Part shown: positions 16,209 to 24,804 of the stretch, one piece after another
How positions within the stretch are numbered: position 1 is the first letter of the stretch
Layout of the letters: each line of letters starts with the position of its first letter
From: CAYLLN01 sp036496265
GTDB taxonomy: Bacteria; Planctomycetota; Planctomycetia; Pirellulales; Pirellulaceae
Direction: 5' to 3'
DNA length: 44,435 bases
NCBI GenBank assembly: GCA_036496265.1
Contig: DASXLL010000322.1
Location: forward strand, 1 to 44,435
The notes under the pieces: generated by a model
What the model was told of the DNA's origin: nothing
The model's database searches: none
What the model saw: only the letters and a program-made list of their open reading frames with translations
Position numbers and translations under genes: made by a program

Positions 16209-17723
16209 ATGTGGATTCCTAAGTGGCAGCGCGATTTGAATGAAGGTGTTGATTCGCCGGTTCCCACGCAGGTGGTCTCCAACGAGGAGTTCATCCCCCG
16301 GCCGCAGAACAAACAGCAAAAACAAGTTGAACGCTTGATTGGCGAGTTGGCCGACGAACGCGCCACAAAACTTGGCCTGGCGCGGCGGCAGTTCCTCGCC
16401 AGCTCGATGGGCATGGCGACTGCGTTCCTGGCAATGAATCGAGTCTATGGCAACCACTGGGAAGTGGAGGAAGCGGAGACCGTGGACGAGGCGGCCGGCG
16501 CGGAAAAATGGCCCAAGGGCGAATACTTCATCATGGATGTGCAGACGCACTTCACCAACGGCGCCGCTCTCGCGTTTCGCAATGCCGAATTCGTCCGCAA
16601 CATGGGCTTTCAGCTCCAGAACGACGCCGACTCGTATGCCTTTCCCAACATGGTTAAGGAGATGTTTTTCGACAGCGAGACCAGCTTGATCGTCATTTCC
16701 GGCGTGCCTGGCAAGGAAATCAACCGCGGTGCAGACGGAAAAGTGTTAGAGGGGGCAGCTCGCACGCCGGGCCTGGCCGGCAAAATTCTGCCGAGTTGGG
16801 TCATGTCGGCCCGCAAAAAAGAGTTGAACGATCTGGCCGGCTGCCAACGCGCGCTGTGTCAGGGCAACTGCGCTCCCAATCACTACTGGGACACGAAGAC
16901 CAATGCTCAAGATCAAACCGCGCTCTTCGAGCAGATGGAGCGCGAAGTCAACACCTATGGCATCGACTCCTGGAAGTGGTATTGCCACACCGATCCCGGC
17001 CGCTCGGGCAACGGCTTCAAGCTGGACGATGAGAAACTGACCTATCCCTTCTACGAACAGTCGAAAAAGCTGGGCCTCAAAATCTTCAGTGTCCACAAAG
17101 GATATGCCTCGCAGTCGCGGACACTTGGCCATCTCGCCAATCCGGCGGATGTCGAAAAGGCAGCGCTCGACCATCCCGAATTGACCTTCATCATCTATCA
17201 CTCGGCGCTGAAGCATGGGCCCGGCGAACCGGAATTCAGCAAGGACGGCTTTTTCGATCCCACGACAGGCGATTTCGCCTGGCACGACGTGCTGATGAAG
17301 CTGAAGCAACGCAATCCGGACATGAAGAATGTCTATCCCGAGATCGGTTCCGCTTTCGGCAGCCTGGCCATCCAGCATCCGATCATGTGTCAGCATTTGA
17401 TCGGCAAGAACATCAAGCACTACGGCGTCGATCACGTCGTCTGGGGAACGGATTGCCTATGGTGGGGCTCGCCGCAGTGGGTCATCGAAGCCTTCAAACG
17501 GTTCCAAATCAGCGATGAGCTGTGCGACCAGTTCGGCTACAAAAAGCTGACCAAAGAAGACAAAGCTCAGATTTTTGGACTGAATGCCGCCAAAATCTAC
17601 AACGTGGATGCCAGCGCCCAGCGGAAAGCGTTTCCGGCCGACGGGCTGAGCAAGCTCAAGCAGACCTACCTCAGCCAAGGCGGCCAGCGCTCCAACGCAG
17701 CGTATGGTTGGGTCCGCGGGTAG
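16209..17723 (+). CDS. amidohydrolase-related (Amidohydro_2-like) protein with internal Tat-like segment
   Basis: The 504-residue protein starts at ATG 16209 with AAGGAG 7 bases upstream. A charged 58-residue leader precedes 'ARRQFLASSMGMATAFLAM' (about 58-76), which resembles a twin-arginine signal placed unusually deep. The TIM-barrel part begins near 'YFIMDVQTHF', where the usual HxH metal pair reads QTH. Later come 'WYCHTDPG', 'IIYHSALKHGPGEPEF' and the barrel-end 'VVWGTDCLWWGSPQW' with the expected Asp. The family hydrolyses or decarboxylates small substrates with a metal. The missing first His may mean altered metal binding. No clear operon partner; a six-haem cytochrome follows. Confidence 0.75.
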   Translation: MWIPKWQRDLNEGVDSPVPTQVVSNEEFIPRPQNKQQKQVERLIGELADERATKLGLARRQFLASSMGMATAFLAMNRVYGNHWEVEEAETVDEAAGAEKWPKGEYFIMDVQTHFTNGAALAFRNAEFVRNMGFQLQNDADSYAFPNMVKEMFFDSETSLIVISGVPGKEINRGADGKVLEGAARTPGLAGKILPSWVMSARKKELNDLAGCQRALCQGNCAPNHYWDTKTNAQDQTALFEQMEREVNTYGIDSWKWYCHTDPGRSGNGFKLDDEKLTYPFYEQSKKLGLKIFSVHKGYASQSRTLGHLANPADVEKAALDHPELTFIIYHSALKHGPGEPEFSKDGFFDPTTGDFAWHDVLMKLKQRNPDMKNVYPEIGSAFGSLAIQHPIMCQHLIGKNIKHYGVDHVVWGTDCLWWGSPQWVIEAFKRFQISDELCDQFGYKKLTKEDKAQIFGLNAAKIYNVDASAQRKAFPADGLSKLKQTYLSQGGQRSNAAYGWVRG

Positions 17724-17737
17724 TTCGATCAGGGGAA

Positions 17738-17807
17738 TCTCACGCAGAGGCGCAAAGAAGTCAGATGATAATCCCATGTCTCCGCGCCTCCGCGGCTCCG
17801 CGTGAGA
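17738..17807. repeat. long interrupted palindrome, probable dispersed repeat
   Basis: TCTCACGC (17738-17745) pairs with GCGTGAGA (17800-17807), and GAGGCGC (17747-17753) pairs with GCGCCTC (17784-17790), with a 9-base bulge on the right arm and a 30-base loop. This looks like the 'CTCACGCAGAGGCGC' type of dispersed intergenic palindrome. It begins 14 bases after the amidohydrolase stop and may terminate transcription. The ATG used here for the next gene lies in its loop. Confidence 0.6.
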
Positions 17808-18775
17808 ATGATTTTGCGTCCGTATGCGTCGCATTTGGTTTCATTTGGGCTTGGACGTTGTCGGTTTATGGCCAGCAGCTCGACCCGGCAGCCTGGGGCG
17901 ACGACCATATCGGCCGGCCACTCCCCGAATTCACATCCGGCGATGAATGCCTTTTCTGCCATCGGGATGTCGGTCCCGGCTGGCCGACGAATCGCCATGG
18001 ACAAACCATTCGCTCAATCGATCCGCAATCGCCGGCCGTGACGGCGCTGGCCGATTTGCCAGGAGCGAGAAGCCTGGCCGCCGAGGTCGAGCTCTTGATG
18101 GGCGGGCGAAACCGCCAGCGCTTTCTCAAGCGTTCGGCTGATCACGGCCGTCTCGACCTGCTTTCTGTCGAATGGGTGCCGTCAAAATCCGGTGCGGACG
18201 GCAGACTGAGCCAGACTCAGTCGCCTGACTGGAATAGTCAAACGTTTGGCAGTCGCTGCGCGGGCTGCCACGCTACGGCCGTCGATTCGACCAGGCAAAC
18301 GTTTGCCGCCATCTCGCTCGATTGCTTCGTCTGCCATGGTGAAGTTTCAGACGGACATACAACGCAAGGCTCGCTGGTGCTCCTTTCGCCCAAGCGTCCT
18401 GATTCGGCGGCCGTAATTACGTCGATATGCGCGCAGTGCCACGTGCGAACGGGCCTCTCCAAATCGACTAAGCTGCCTTTTCCCAATAACTTCGTCGCCG
18501 GCGATAATCTGTTTCGCGACTTCCAGGTTGATCTGTCAGCCGCGGCCATCGCGGAGTTGAACCCAGCGGATCGACACGTGCAAGAAAACGTCCGCGACGT
18601 GGTGCTGCTCGGTAAAGACAGCGTCACCTGTCTCACCTGCCACAACGTTCACCAGCAATCGGCCAAAAAGCATCGCGACGTGGCCGAAAGTGCCATTTGT
18701 GCGAACTGTCACGTGTCGGAGTCGAAGCGAGTCCGCGTCCCGTACGTTATCAAGAGTGCCGCCTGCGGCTATTGA
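17765..18775 (+). CDS. exported six-haem cytochrome c
   Basis: From ATG 17765 the product is 336 residues. The first 16 residues come from the palindromic repeat, followed by a hydrophobic segment (FASVCVAFGFIWAWTLSVYG) that fits a signal peptide. The mature part holds six CxxCH sites: CLFCH, CAGCH, CFVCH, CAQCH, CLTCH and CANCH. This spacing matches multihaem electron carriers of the NapC/NrfB/doubled-CXXCH kind. No catalytic partner is encoded next to it. The start is uncertain: no ribosome site is obvious, and TTG near 17858 would leave no signal peptide. The original start may have been displaced by repeat insertion. Confidence 0.75.
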   Translation: MIIPCLRASAAPRENDFASVCVAFGFIWAWTLSVYGQQLDPAAWGDDHIGRPLPEFTSGDECLFCHRDVGPGWPTNRHGQTIRSIDPQSPAVTALADLPGARSLAAEVELLMGGRNRQRFLKRSADHGRLDLLSVEWVPSKSGADGRLSQTQSPDWNSQTFGSRCAGCHATAVDSTRQTFAAISLDCFVCHGEVSDGHTTQGSLVLLSPKRPDSAAVITSICAQCHVRTGLSKSTKLPFPNNFVAGDNLFRDFQVDLSAAAIAELNPADRHVQENVRDVVLLGKDSVTCLTCHNVHQQSAKKHRDVAESAICANCHVSESKRVRVPYVIKSAACGY

Positions 18776-18785
18776 AAGGTTGCCA

Positions 18786-19064
18786 ATGGATTACGAACAC
18801 CTGCCGGGCGATGGCCCGCTCGATGAAACCGATGTCAGTCTGCGCGGCTATTTAGCCAGCCTTTCGGACGAACATCTTGCCCAATACGACCCCGCCTGGT
18901 CCGACGAACAGGTGATGGCGTGGGACGGCAATTTTCGCTCGGACGGCGCCTTGATGCTCGTCTGCTGCGAGCGCGACATCGACATCGTTGATTTTCGGAA
19001 GGCCCTGGAGCAGCACTTGCAGTTTCGGCATCGCAATTCGGACCCTGCGGTCCGTTCCGCGTAA
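18786..19064 (+). CDS. small acidic hypothetical protein (92 aa)
   Basis: The start ATG 18786 follows AAAGG at a suitable distance and lies 10 bases after the cytochrome stop, so it is probably co-transcribed. The product is acidic in its first half ('GDGPLDETDVS', 'SDEHLAQYDPAWSDEQ') and has no signal peptide or membrane segment. A CC pair occurs in 'LMLVCCERDIDIVDF'. I recognise no family. Its amino-acid composition and operon position support a real gene. A longer in-frame reading into the cytochrome is unlikely. Confidence 0.5.
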   Translation: MDYEHLPGDGPLDETDVSLRGYLASLSDEHLAQYDPAWSDEQVMAWDGNFRSDGALMLVCCERDIDIVDFRKALEQHLQFRHRNSDPAVRSA

Positions 19065-19070
19065 TGACGC

Positions 19071-19625
19071 TTATCGATATGTCTTATCGTCAATGCGTCT
19101 CAAATCCGTTTCGTCATTCAATACGCCCAGCGTCACAACCACAAAGGTGAACACTTTGGTCTCTGGCTCCAAATGGCCGCCGAATGCTTTGTCGGCCTTG
19201 GCCAAAGTCATGTGAGCGTGTACACGGCCATCAATGATATAGCCGTTCATACCGATCAGGTCCGCCGGTGAAGTTGGATCACGGACAAAAATGTTCTTCG
19301 ATGGAAGCGTGCCGTTACTGACGACGTGGAGGTGGTATCCTTTCACCGATCCAATTCCCGACAAGACGACGGCGTTACGCACCCGCTGTTCCCGCACCAT
19401 CTTCTCAATCCCCGCCAGCAAATCGGTCTCATACTTGAATCGCAACACTAAAATTCGCTCAAATTGGCTGCTGATCGCATAGGCCTCCGGCACCTCCTCG
19501 CTGTTCGGTTTCGAGTCATCAAATGGCGTGGTGCTTTTGGTAATTTCCTTTCGCGTTTCTTGCGCTAAAAGCGCAGAGCACGGCACGGCAACTAACAGGA
19601 TGAGGAATAAAATGCGATTCTTCAT
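19071..19625 (-). CDS. exported PPC/DUF296-domain protein
   Basis: The 184-residue protein starts at ATG 19625 after an AAGAAGG site; the signal peptide covers about residues 1-22 (ends SALLAQE). The rest matches the PPC (DUF296) fold: 'FKYETDLLAGIEKMV', 'AVVLSGIGSVKGYHLH', 'VHAHMTLAKADKAFGGHLEP' and a final beta strand 'TFVVVTLGVL'. The His pair in HAHM and the GGHL motif are the usual trimer metal/active-site residues. In plants this domain occurs with AT-hooks in DNA-binding proteins. Here export argues against a DNA role and suggests a periplasmic trimer of unknown function. It is convergent with the small acidic protein gene. Confidence 0.8.
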   Translation of the reverse strand: MKNRILFLILLVAVPCSALLAQETRKEITKSTTPFDDSKPNSEEVPEAYAISSQFERILVLRFKYETDLLAGIEKMVREQRVRNAVVLSGIGSVKGYHLHVVSNGTLPSKNIFVRDPTSPADLIGMNGYIIDGRVHAHMTLAKADKAFGGHLEPETKVFTFVVVTLGVLNDETDLRRIDDKTYR

Positions 19626-19688
19626 ACAAGCCTTCTTTGGCTGATTCAATCGAAAATCACAAGCGCCAGGGAACCACGAAAGCGCTTA

Positions 19689-21641
19689 ATGATACCTGCC
19701 GAACTGAACAAGCTTTTGGCTGAAATCGAGCAGCTGTTTGCAAACGGCAAATGGCATGCTGCCGAGCAAGCAGTCAATCAGCTGATTGCAGTCGCTCCGA
19801 ATGATCGTTGCACCTGGGCCTATCGCGGCGCGATCCACTTACATGCCGGCCAAATGCAAGAGGCGGAAAAGTGCTTTCGCCAGGCTACTGCACTGGACAC
19901 GCACGATAAAGCGTCTTGGCACCATCTAAGCATGGTCCTGCAGAGCCAAGGCCGTCTAGCGGAGGCTGAATTTGCCGCCCGGCAGGCAGTGGCCATTGAC
20001 GCTTCGCAGGCGCCTTTCCTTCTCCAATTGGGAAATGTTTTATTCGCCCAGCGAAAGTTGAGCGATGCCACGGAGGCGTTTCAAAAGTCCGTGCAACTGG
20101 ACCGTTTCAATGTCACGGCCTGGAACAACCTGGCCGCCGCTCATCACGTCCAGAAAAACTGGCTGGCGGCCCGCGACGCCTATGAAGCCAGCCTGGCTTT
20201 GCAGCCGAACGAGCTCCAAACGCGATTGAAGCTGATCGATGTCATCGAACGGACAATGTCGTACTCGTCAGCGGAGAAAATGGCTCAGCAGGTGACCGTC
20301 CATTATCCGCAGTCGGCAGAAGCCTGGTCGGTGCTCGGGCGCATTCAGCTTAACCTGGCAAAACAAGCCGAGGCGATCCAGGCTTTGCGACACGCGATCG
20401 AGATCGAGCCAAGTCCGCATCGTCACAGCCGCCTGCTGCAAGCGCTGCAATACGAGCAGCATGTAGAACCGGCTTCGCTATTGGCGCAGCACGAAGCATG
20501 GAACCAGAAATACGCAGCAAGTGTGCGGCGGCAGAATAGTGCAACATCTTTCCACCCACCGCTCCGAATCGGATTCGTCTCGAGTGATTTCGGAGTTAGC
20601 CCAGTGGGGCACATGGTGCTGCCTTTGCTCAAGTCGCTCGACAAACGGCGCTGCTCTGTTACGTGCTATTTCGACAACCGCGAAGAGGACCGGCTGACCC
20701 CTGAGTTTCGGAGTGCCGTTGATGAATGGCGAGTCACATTCGGCCTGCCGGACGAAGCGCTCGCCGCTCAAATTCAGGCTGACAATATCAACGTGCTCAT
20801 CGATTTGATGGGCCACGCAGGGAATCGTTTGCTGGTGTTTGCACTGCAGTCGGCGCCGATTCAGATCACCTGGTTCGGCTATGTCGGCACGACGGGCCTG
20901 AAGACTATGGACTATCTATTAGCCGATCGTTTTCACGTTCGGCCGGGCGAAGAACACAATTATTCGGAAACGGTCTTACGCATGCCACATGGTTATGCGT
21001 GTTATGGAGCGCCGGCCTATGCACCTCCCATTAGCCGCTTGCCGGCTCGAAGCACAGGACACGTAACGTTTGGCTGCTTTAACAATCCAGCCAAGTGGAG
21101 CCCATTCAGCATTGACAATTGGACCGAGATACTCCGCAAAGTCCCCACGGCGCAACTGCTGCTCAAATACTACGGTCTCCACGACCCACGCACGCAGAAC
21201 TTGTTCCGCGCCCAATTCCGTGAACGCGGAATTGAATCACAGCGAATCTTGCTTGAAGGTTGGTCGGAACATAAAGAATTGCTCAATGCCTACAACCGCG
21301 TGGATGTGGCGCTCGACACGCAGCCCTATTCGGGAGGCGTCACGACCTGCGAGGCAATCTGGATGGGTGTTCCCGTAATTACCTGGCCTGGGAAAACCTT
21401 TGCCGGTCGTCATGCCACGAGCCATCTCACGAATGCGGGTTTGGAACAATTCATCGCTCGAGATCAAAGCGAGTTCGTGAGCATGAGCATTGACTGGGCC
21501 AATCGCCTGGACGAGCTCGCCGTAATCCGTTCGACGATGCGTGACCAAATGATTCAATCACCACTTTGCGACGCTCAGACATTCGCGGCTGACTTTTTGG
21601 TCTTATTGAATGACATCGTCTCGCAAGCCCGGCATCAATGA
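19689..21641 (+). CDS. TPR protein with OGT/SPINDLY-type glycosyltransferase domain (GT41)
   Basis: In this 650-residue protein, TPR repeats occupy about residues 1-270 ('AWNNLAAAHHVQKNW' is one clear unit). A GT41 catalytic region follows from about 290 with 'RIGFVSSDFGVSPVGHM', 'INVLIDLMGHAGNRLLVFAL', 'PIQITWFGYVGTTGLKTMDY', 'HVTFGCFNNPAKWSP' and the nucleotide-sugar site 'DVALDTQPYSGGVTTCEAIW'. GT41 enzymes transfer GlcNAc or another sugar to Ser/Thr of proteins, or act in polysaccharide or glycoprotein synthesis in bacteria. No signal peptide, so it is cytoplasmic. It is convergent with, and overlaps by 7 bases, a second member of the same family. Confidence 0.9.
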   Translation: MIPAELNKLLAEIEQLFANGKWHAAEQAVNQLIAVAPNDRCTWAYRGAIHLHAGQMQEAEKCFRQATALDTHDKASWHHLSMVLQSQGRLAEAEFAARQAVAIDASQAPFLLQLGNVLFAQRKLSDATEAFQKSVQLDRFNVTAWNNLAAAHHVQKNWLAARDAYEASLALQPNELQTRLKLIDVIERTMSYSSAEKMAQQVTVHYPQSAEAWSVLGRIQLNLAKQAEAIQALRHAIEIEPSPHRHSRLLQALQYEQHVEPASLLAQHEAWNQKYAASVRRQNSATSFHPPLRIGFVSSDFGVSPVGHMVLPLLKSLDKRRCSVTCYFDNREEDRLTPEFRSAVDEWRVTFGLPDEALAAQIQADNINVLIDLMGHAGNRLLVFALQSAPIQITWFGYVGTTGLKTMDYLLADRFHVRPGEEHNYSETVLRMPHGYACYGAPAYAPPISRLPARSTGHVTFGCFNNPAKWSPFSIDNWTEILRKVPTAQLLLKYYGLHDPRTQNLFRAQFRERGIESQRILLEGWSEHKELLNAYNRVDVALDTQPYSGGVTTCEAIWMGVPVITWPGKTFAGRHATSHLTNAGLEQFIARDQSEFVSMSIDWANRLDELAVIRSTMRDQMIQSPLCDAQTFAADFLVLLNDIVSQARHQ

Positions 21642-23803
21642 ACCTTGCCGCACCAGCGCGTCCACATCGCGCGATAAGCGGATTCGATGTTCCGTGCAAA
21701 CCGCGGCGCATCCATTAATGGCGACGCCCGCATCCGCGAGCGTAGAGTTGCCCGAAGACTGGCCAGCCCCTCCAAATCGCCTGCTAACTCGGTTGCGATT
21801 TTCACGAATTCATCGGGCGTGCTGGCGATCAGGTGTTGGAGCCCCAGATTGTTCAACTGGCTCACGCCGGCGCGGCCGAGTGCACTCTGGCCGACGATCG
21901 TAACGACAGGAACGCCCATCCAATACGCATCCAAGCTGGTGGTATGACCATTAGCAGGGAACGGATCGAGGCCAATATCGATGTGGTGATAAAGCTCTAG
22001 ATATTGGGCACGAGGCCGCGGACTGACAAACGTCACGCGGCCGGGATCGACGCCTTCGTCAGCCAAAATGTCAAATGCCGTTTGTCGATGCAGTCCTTCG
22101 GGCGACAGAAAAAGCAGCTTAGAACGTTCGACAGCTCTCATCACGCGGGCCCACAGCTCCAGAACACCACGGTTGATCTTGCAATAATTGTTTAGGCTGC
22201 CAAACGTGACGTACCCATTGCTACGCACTGGAAGCACGTTAATTGCCGGTTGGTCAGTCAGCGGATCGTAGCACCAAAATGTATCCGGCAATCGCACGGA
22301 TTCTTCCGCATAGTAGTGGTCGAAAAGCCCCGGTGGATCGAGAAACGGATCGGTAAGACGATATTCCATGGTCGCCAAACCGGTGGTTCCCGGGTAGGCG
22401 AGCCAACAAGCCTGCACCGGCGCCGGCTGGCGAGCAAAGACCAGCAGACGCCGCCGCTCCATGTGCATCGTGAGATCGATGAGGATATCAATCCCGTCTG
22501 CGCGGATTTGGGCGGCCACCTCCTCATCGGACAAAGTGTTTACCTCTCGCCAAACATCGGCATTGGAGCGCAGCCGCTCGGTAATAGCATCCGGCCACAG
22601 CACGTCGGAATAACAAAAGACTTCAAACTGTCGGTGATCATGCGACGAGAACAGCGGAATCGTAAAAAACGCCTGGCAGTGGTCACGAAAATTTGGTGAT
22701 ACATAGCCAACGCGAAGCCGCCGGTCAGGCGAACGGTCATTCGCAAAAGGCTGAATGATTTGTCGTAGCGGCTCAGCATGGCGCTGGTCCCAGCATTTAC
22801 ATTCCTCGTAAATCGCCACTGCGTCATAGTTGGGAGAATAATTCAACGTGTACAACAAGCTGCTGTGTGCCGACGATGAATCGGGCCTGAGTTCGACGGC
22901 CCGCCGATGATGAGCAATTGATTCGTCAACTTGCCCGACGTTCTTAAGGGCAGCGCCGAGGTTGCTATGTGCTTCCGCATAGTCAGGCAATAGTGTGACA
23001 GCTTGACGGTAGCAATCAGCAGCGTTGGCGAACTGTCCTTGCTCGTATAAAGCGGTTCCCAAGCTGTTGTGCGCTTCGGCCAGATCGGGTTTCAGGCGGA
23101 TCGCGTGCTGAAAACAGGTCACCGCTTCCGAAAGACGTCGTGAGTCGGCAAGTACGTTTCCCAGATTGACGTACGCCTCTGCAAGCTCGGGCTGCAAGGC
23201 GATCGCGGAACGGTAAGCTTGCATCGCCTCACGCTTTTTGCCTTGATCGCGAAGCGCGTTGGCCAAATTGAAATAAGCAACCGCGTAGTTTGGCCGGCGC
23301 TCGATAGCACGGCGATAAGAAGTAACGGCGCTGACCAGGTCGCCTTGCTGCTGCAACATGGCGCCAAGGTTATTCTGGACCTCCGCCGACTCTGGCTTCA
23401 AATCCGCAGCCCGCCGCAAGCAGTCGATTGCCTCGGCCAGTTTTCCTACCTGATAGAAAACCTCGCCTAAATTGGCATAAGCTTCAGCGAAATCCGGTTT
23501 CAGCGCGATCGCGCGGCGATAGCAGGGCTCGGCGGCTTCGAGGTTCTTCTGATTTTTAAAGATGCCGCCTAATTCAAAGTTAGCGTCAGGCCAGTTGGGT
23601 CGCAGTTGAAGCGCGCGAGTTAGGTATTCGGTGGCCTCGTTGGATCTGCCCGTCTGGCTTGCAATCACGCCCAGATCATGCCAGGCCTCCGCATGATTTG
23701 GCTCAGCCGTCAGAATTTGCCGATAGATCTGCTCCGCCGCCGACAACTCGCCCGCTTGACGGTGCCGGAGCGCTATTGAGAGTGCCTCCGAAGTTGTTGT
23801 CAT
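21635..23803 (-). CDS. TPR-rich OGT/SPINDLY-type glycosyltransferase (GT41)
   Basis: This 722-residue relative of the convergent gene has about nine tandem TPR units over residues 1-330 (repeating 'PDFAEAYANLGEVFYQVGKL'-like 34-residue units, very regular). The GT41 core includes 'RVGYVSPNFRDHCQAFFTIP', 'GIDILIDLTMHMERRRLLVF', 'CWLAYPGTTGLATMEYRLTD', 'YVTFGSLNNYCKINRGVLEL' and 'DIGLDPFPANGHTTSLDAYW'. It is longer in TPR than the neighbour and clearly diverged, so this is not a recent duplication. Probable cytoplasmic protein glycosylation or surface polysaccharide role, with no acceptor identified. Confidence 0.9.
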   Translation of the reverse strand: MTTTSEALSIALRHRQAGELSAAEQIYRQILTAEPNHAEAWHDLGVIASQTGRSNEATEYLTRALQLRPNWPDANFELGGIFKNQKNLEAAEPCYRRAIALKPDFAEAYANLGEVFYQVGKLAEAIDCLRRAADLKPESAEVQNNLGAMLQQQGDLVSAVTSYRRAIERRPNYAVAYFNLANALRDQGKKREAMQAYRSAIALQPELAEAYVNLGNVLADSRRLSEAVTCFQHAIRLKPDLAEAHNSLGTALYEQGQFANAADCYRQAVTLLPDYAEAHSNLGAALKNVGQVDESIAHHRRAVELRPDSSSAHSSLLYTLNYSPNYDAVAIYEECKCWDQRHAEPLRQIIQPFANDRSPDRRLRVGYVSPNFRDHCQAFFTIPLFSSHDHRQFEVFCYSDVLWPDAITERLRSNADVWREVNTLSDEEVAAQIRADGIDILIDLTMHMERRRLLVFARQPAPVQACWLAYPGTTGLATMEYRLTDPFLDPPGLFDHYYAEESVRLPDTFWCYDPLTDQPAINVLPVRSNGYVTFGSLNNYCKINRGVLELWARVMRAVERSKLLFLSPEGLHRQTAFDILADEGVDPGRVTFVSPRPRAQYLELYHHIDIGLDPFPANGHTTSLDAYWMGVPVVTIVGQSALGRAGVSQLNNLGLQHLIASTPDEFVKIATELAGDLEGLASLRATLRSRMRASPLMDAPRFARNIESAYRAMWTRWCGKVH

Positions 23804-24187
23804 AACGTGAATTCCGGCAGTTCTGCGTACTTCCTGCTGCGATCGATCGACCGACTCTAGTTCCTGGAACCATAGCCGACGAATTGTGGGCCAATTTTCT
23901 TCCAGAATGTAATGTCGCTGACCTTGGCAAGATAGCTAGCGGATTACGACGAGGATTTTCACGTCGAATTTACAGGTCGAAGACGACGTTAATAGACAAC
24001 TTGCGCTTTGTGAGAACGACGGCATGGTAGCTGCGTTGAGCGTCAGCCACGTCGGTTGCCTATGTGGCCGATTGGTCCTGTTCTCGTCTGGCTGGGGTGT
24101 GGCCTTGTAGCGGCAACGGATTTGCCACGCGATATTAAGGCTCGCAGCAGAAGCGATGCGGCGCAAAGAGTTGGCGGCAAGCAATCG
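23804..24187. other. 384-base intergenic region with no recognised feature
   Basis: This lies between two divergently read genes (GT41 on minus, histidine phosphatase on plus), so it should carry both promoters. I see no convincing -35/-10 pair, hairpin or conserved motif. An in-frame extension of the phosphatase back to about 24056 is possible but has no family similarity. Confidence 0.5.
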
Positions 24188-24784
24188 ATGAACCAGATTC
24201 TTCCCAGCGTTTATCTGGCCCGGCACGGTGAGACCGAGTGGAGTCTCTCGGGACAACACACGGGGCTGACCGACTTGCCGCTAACCCAACGAGGCGAGCT
24301 TAACGCCCGCAGTCTGGGTGAGCGCCTAAAGGGAATGACATTCGCCGCCGTTTTCACAAGCCCGTTGCAGCGCGCAGCGCGCACCTGCGAGTTGGCTGGA
24401 TTCGGAAGTCAGTCAGAGGTGGATCGCGGTTTGCTGGAATGGGATTACGGGCAGTACGAAGGTCGTCGGACTGCGGACATCCATAAGGAGCGGCCGGATT
24501 GGCAGCTATTTCGCGATGGCTGCCCAGGTGGAGAATCGCCCGCCCAAGTCGGGGCGCGAGCCGATCGCGTGATCGAGCGTGTTCGCGCGATCGAAGGCGA
24601 TGTGCTCCTATTTTCGAGCGGGCATTTCCTGCGCGTATTCGCCGCCCGCTGGCTCGGGCTCGAACCGGCAGCCGGCAGGTTCTTTCTGCTAAGCACGGCC
24701 AGCTTGAGCGCGCTAGGCTACGAACATAACCTTTCTCAGCCGGTGATTCGGCTGTGGAATGACACTCGTCATGTTGCTGCGTGA
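24188..24784 (+). CDS. histidine phosphatase (phosphoglycerate mutase-like) family protein
   Basis: The 198-residue protein has the RHG motif in 'VYLARHGETEWSLSGQHTG' (phosphohistidine His about residue 12), the conserved Arg in 'TSPLQRAARTCELAG', the acid 'LLEWDYGQYEG' and the second His in 'VLLFSSGHFLRVFA'. This fits a broad-specificity sugar- or phospho-ester phosphatase; SixA-like or mutase activity is less likely from length. ATG 24188 matches the family N-terminus. It opens the carbohydrate-metabolism island: the glycogen phosphorylase remnant follows at once and the kinase soon after, so removal of phosphate from a sugar phosphate is a reasonable guess. Confidence 0.85.
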   Translation: MNQILPSVYLARHGETEWSLSGQHTGLTDLPLTQRGELNARSLGERLKGMTFAAVFTSPLQRAARTCELAGFGSQSEVDRGLLEWDYGQYEGRRTADIHKERPDWQLFRDGCPGGESPAQVGARADRVIERVRAIEGDVLLFSSGHFLRVFAARWLGLEPAAGRFFLLSTASLSALGYEHNLSQPVIRLWNDTRHVAA

Positions 24785-24804
24785 TTTGGCAAAGGGATAA
24801 CACA

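Noticed and set aside
24056..24187. 44-residue N-terminal extension of the histidine phosphatase
   Set aside because: Family homology begins at ATG 24188; the extension has no similarity.
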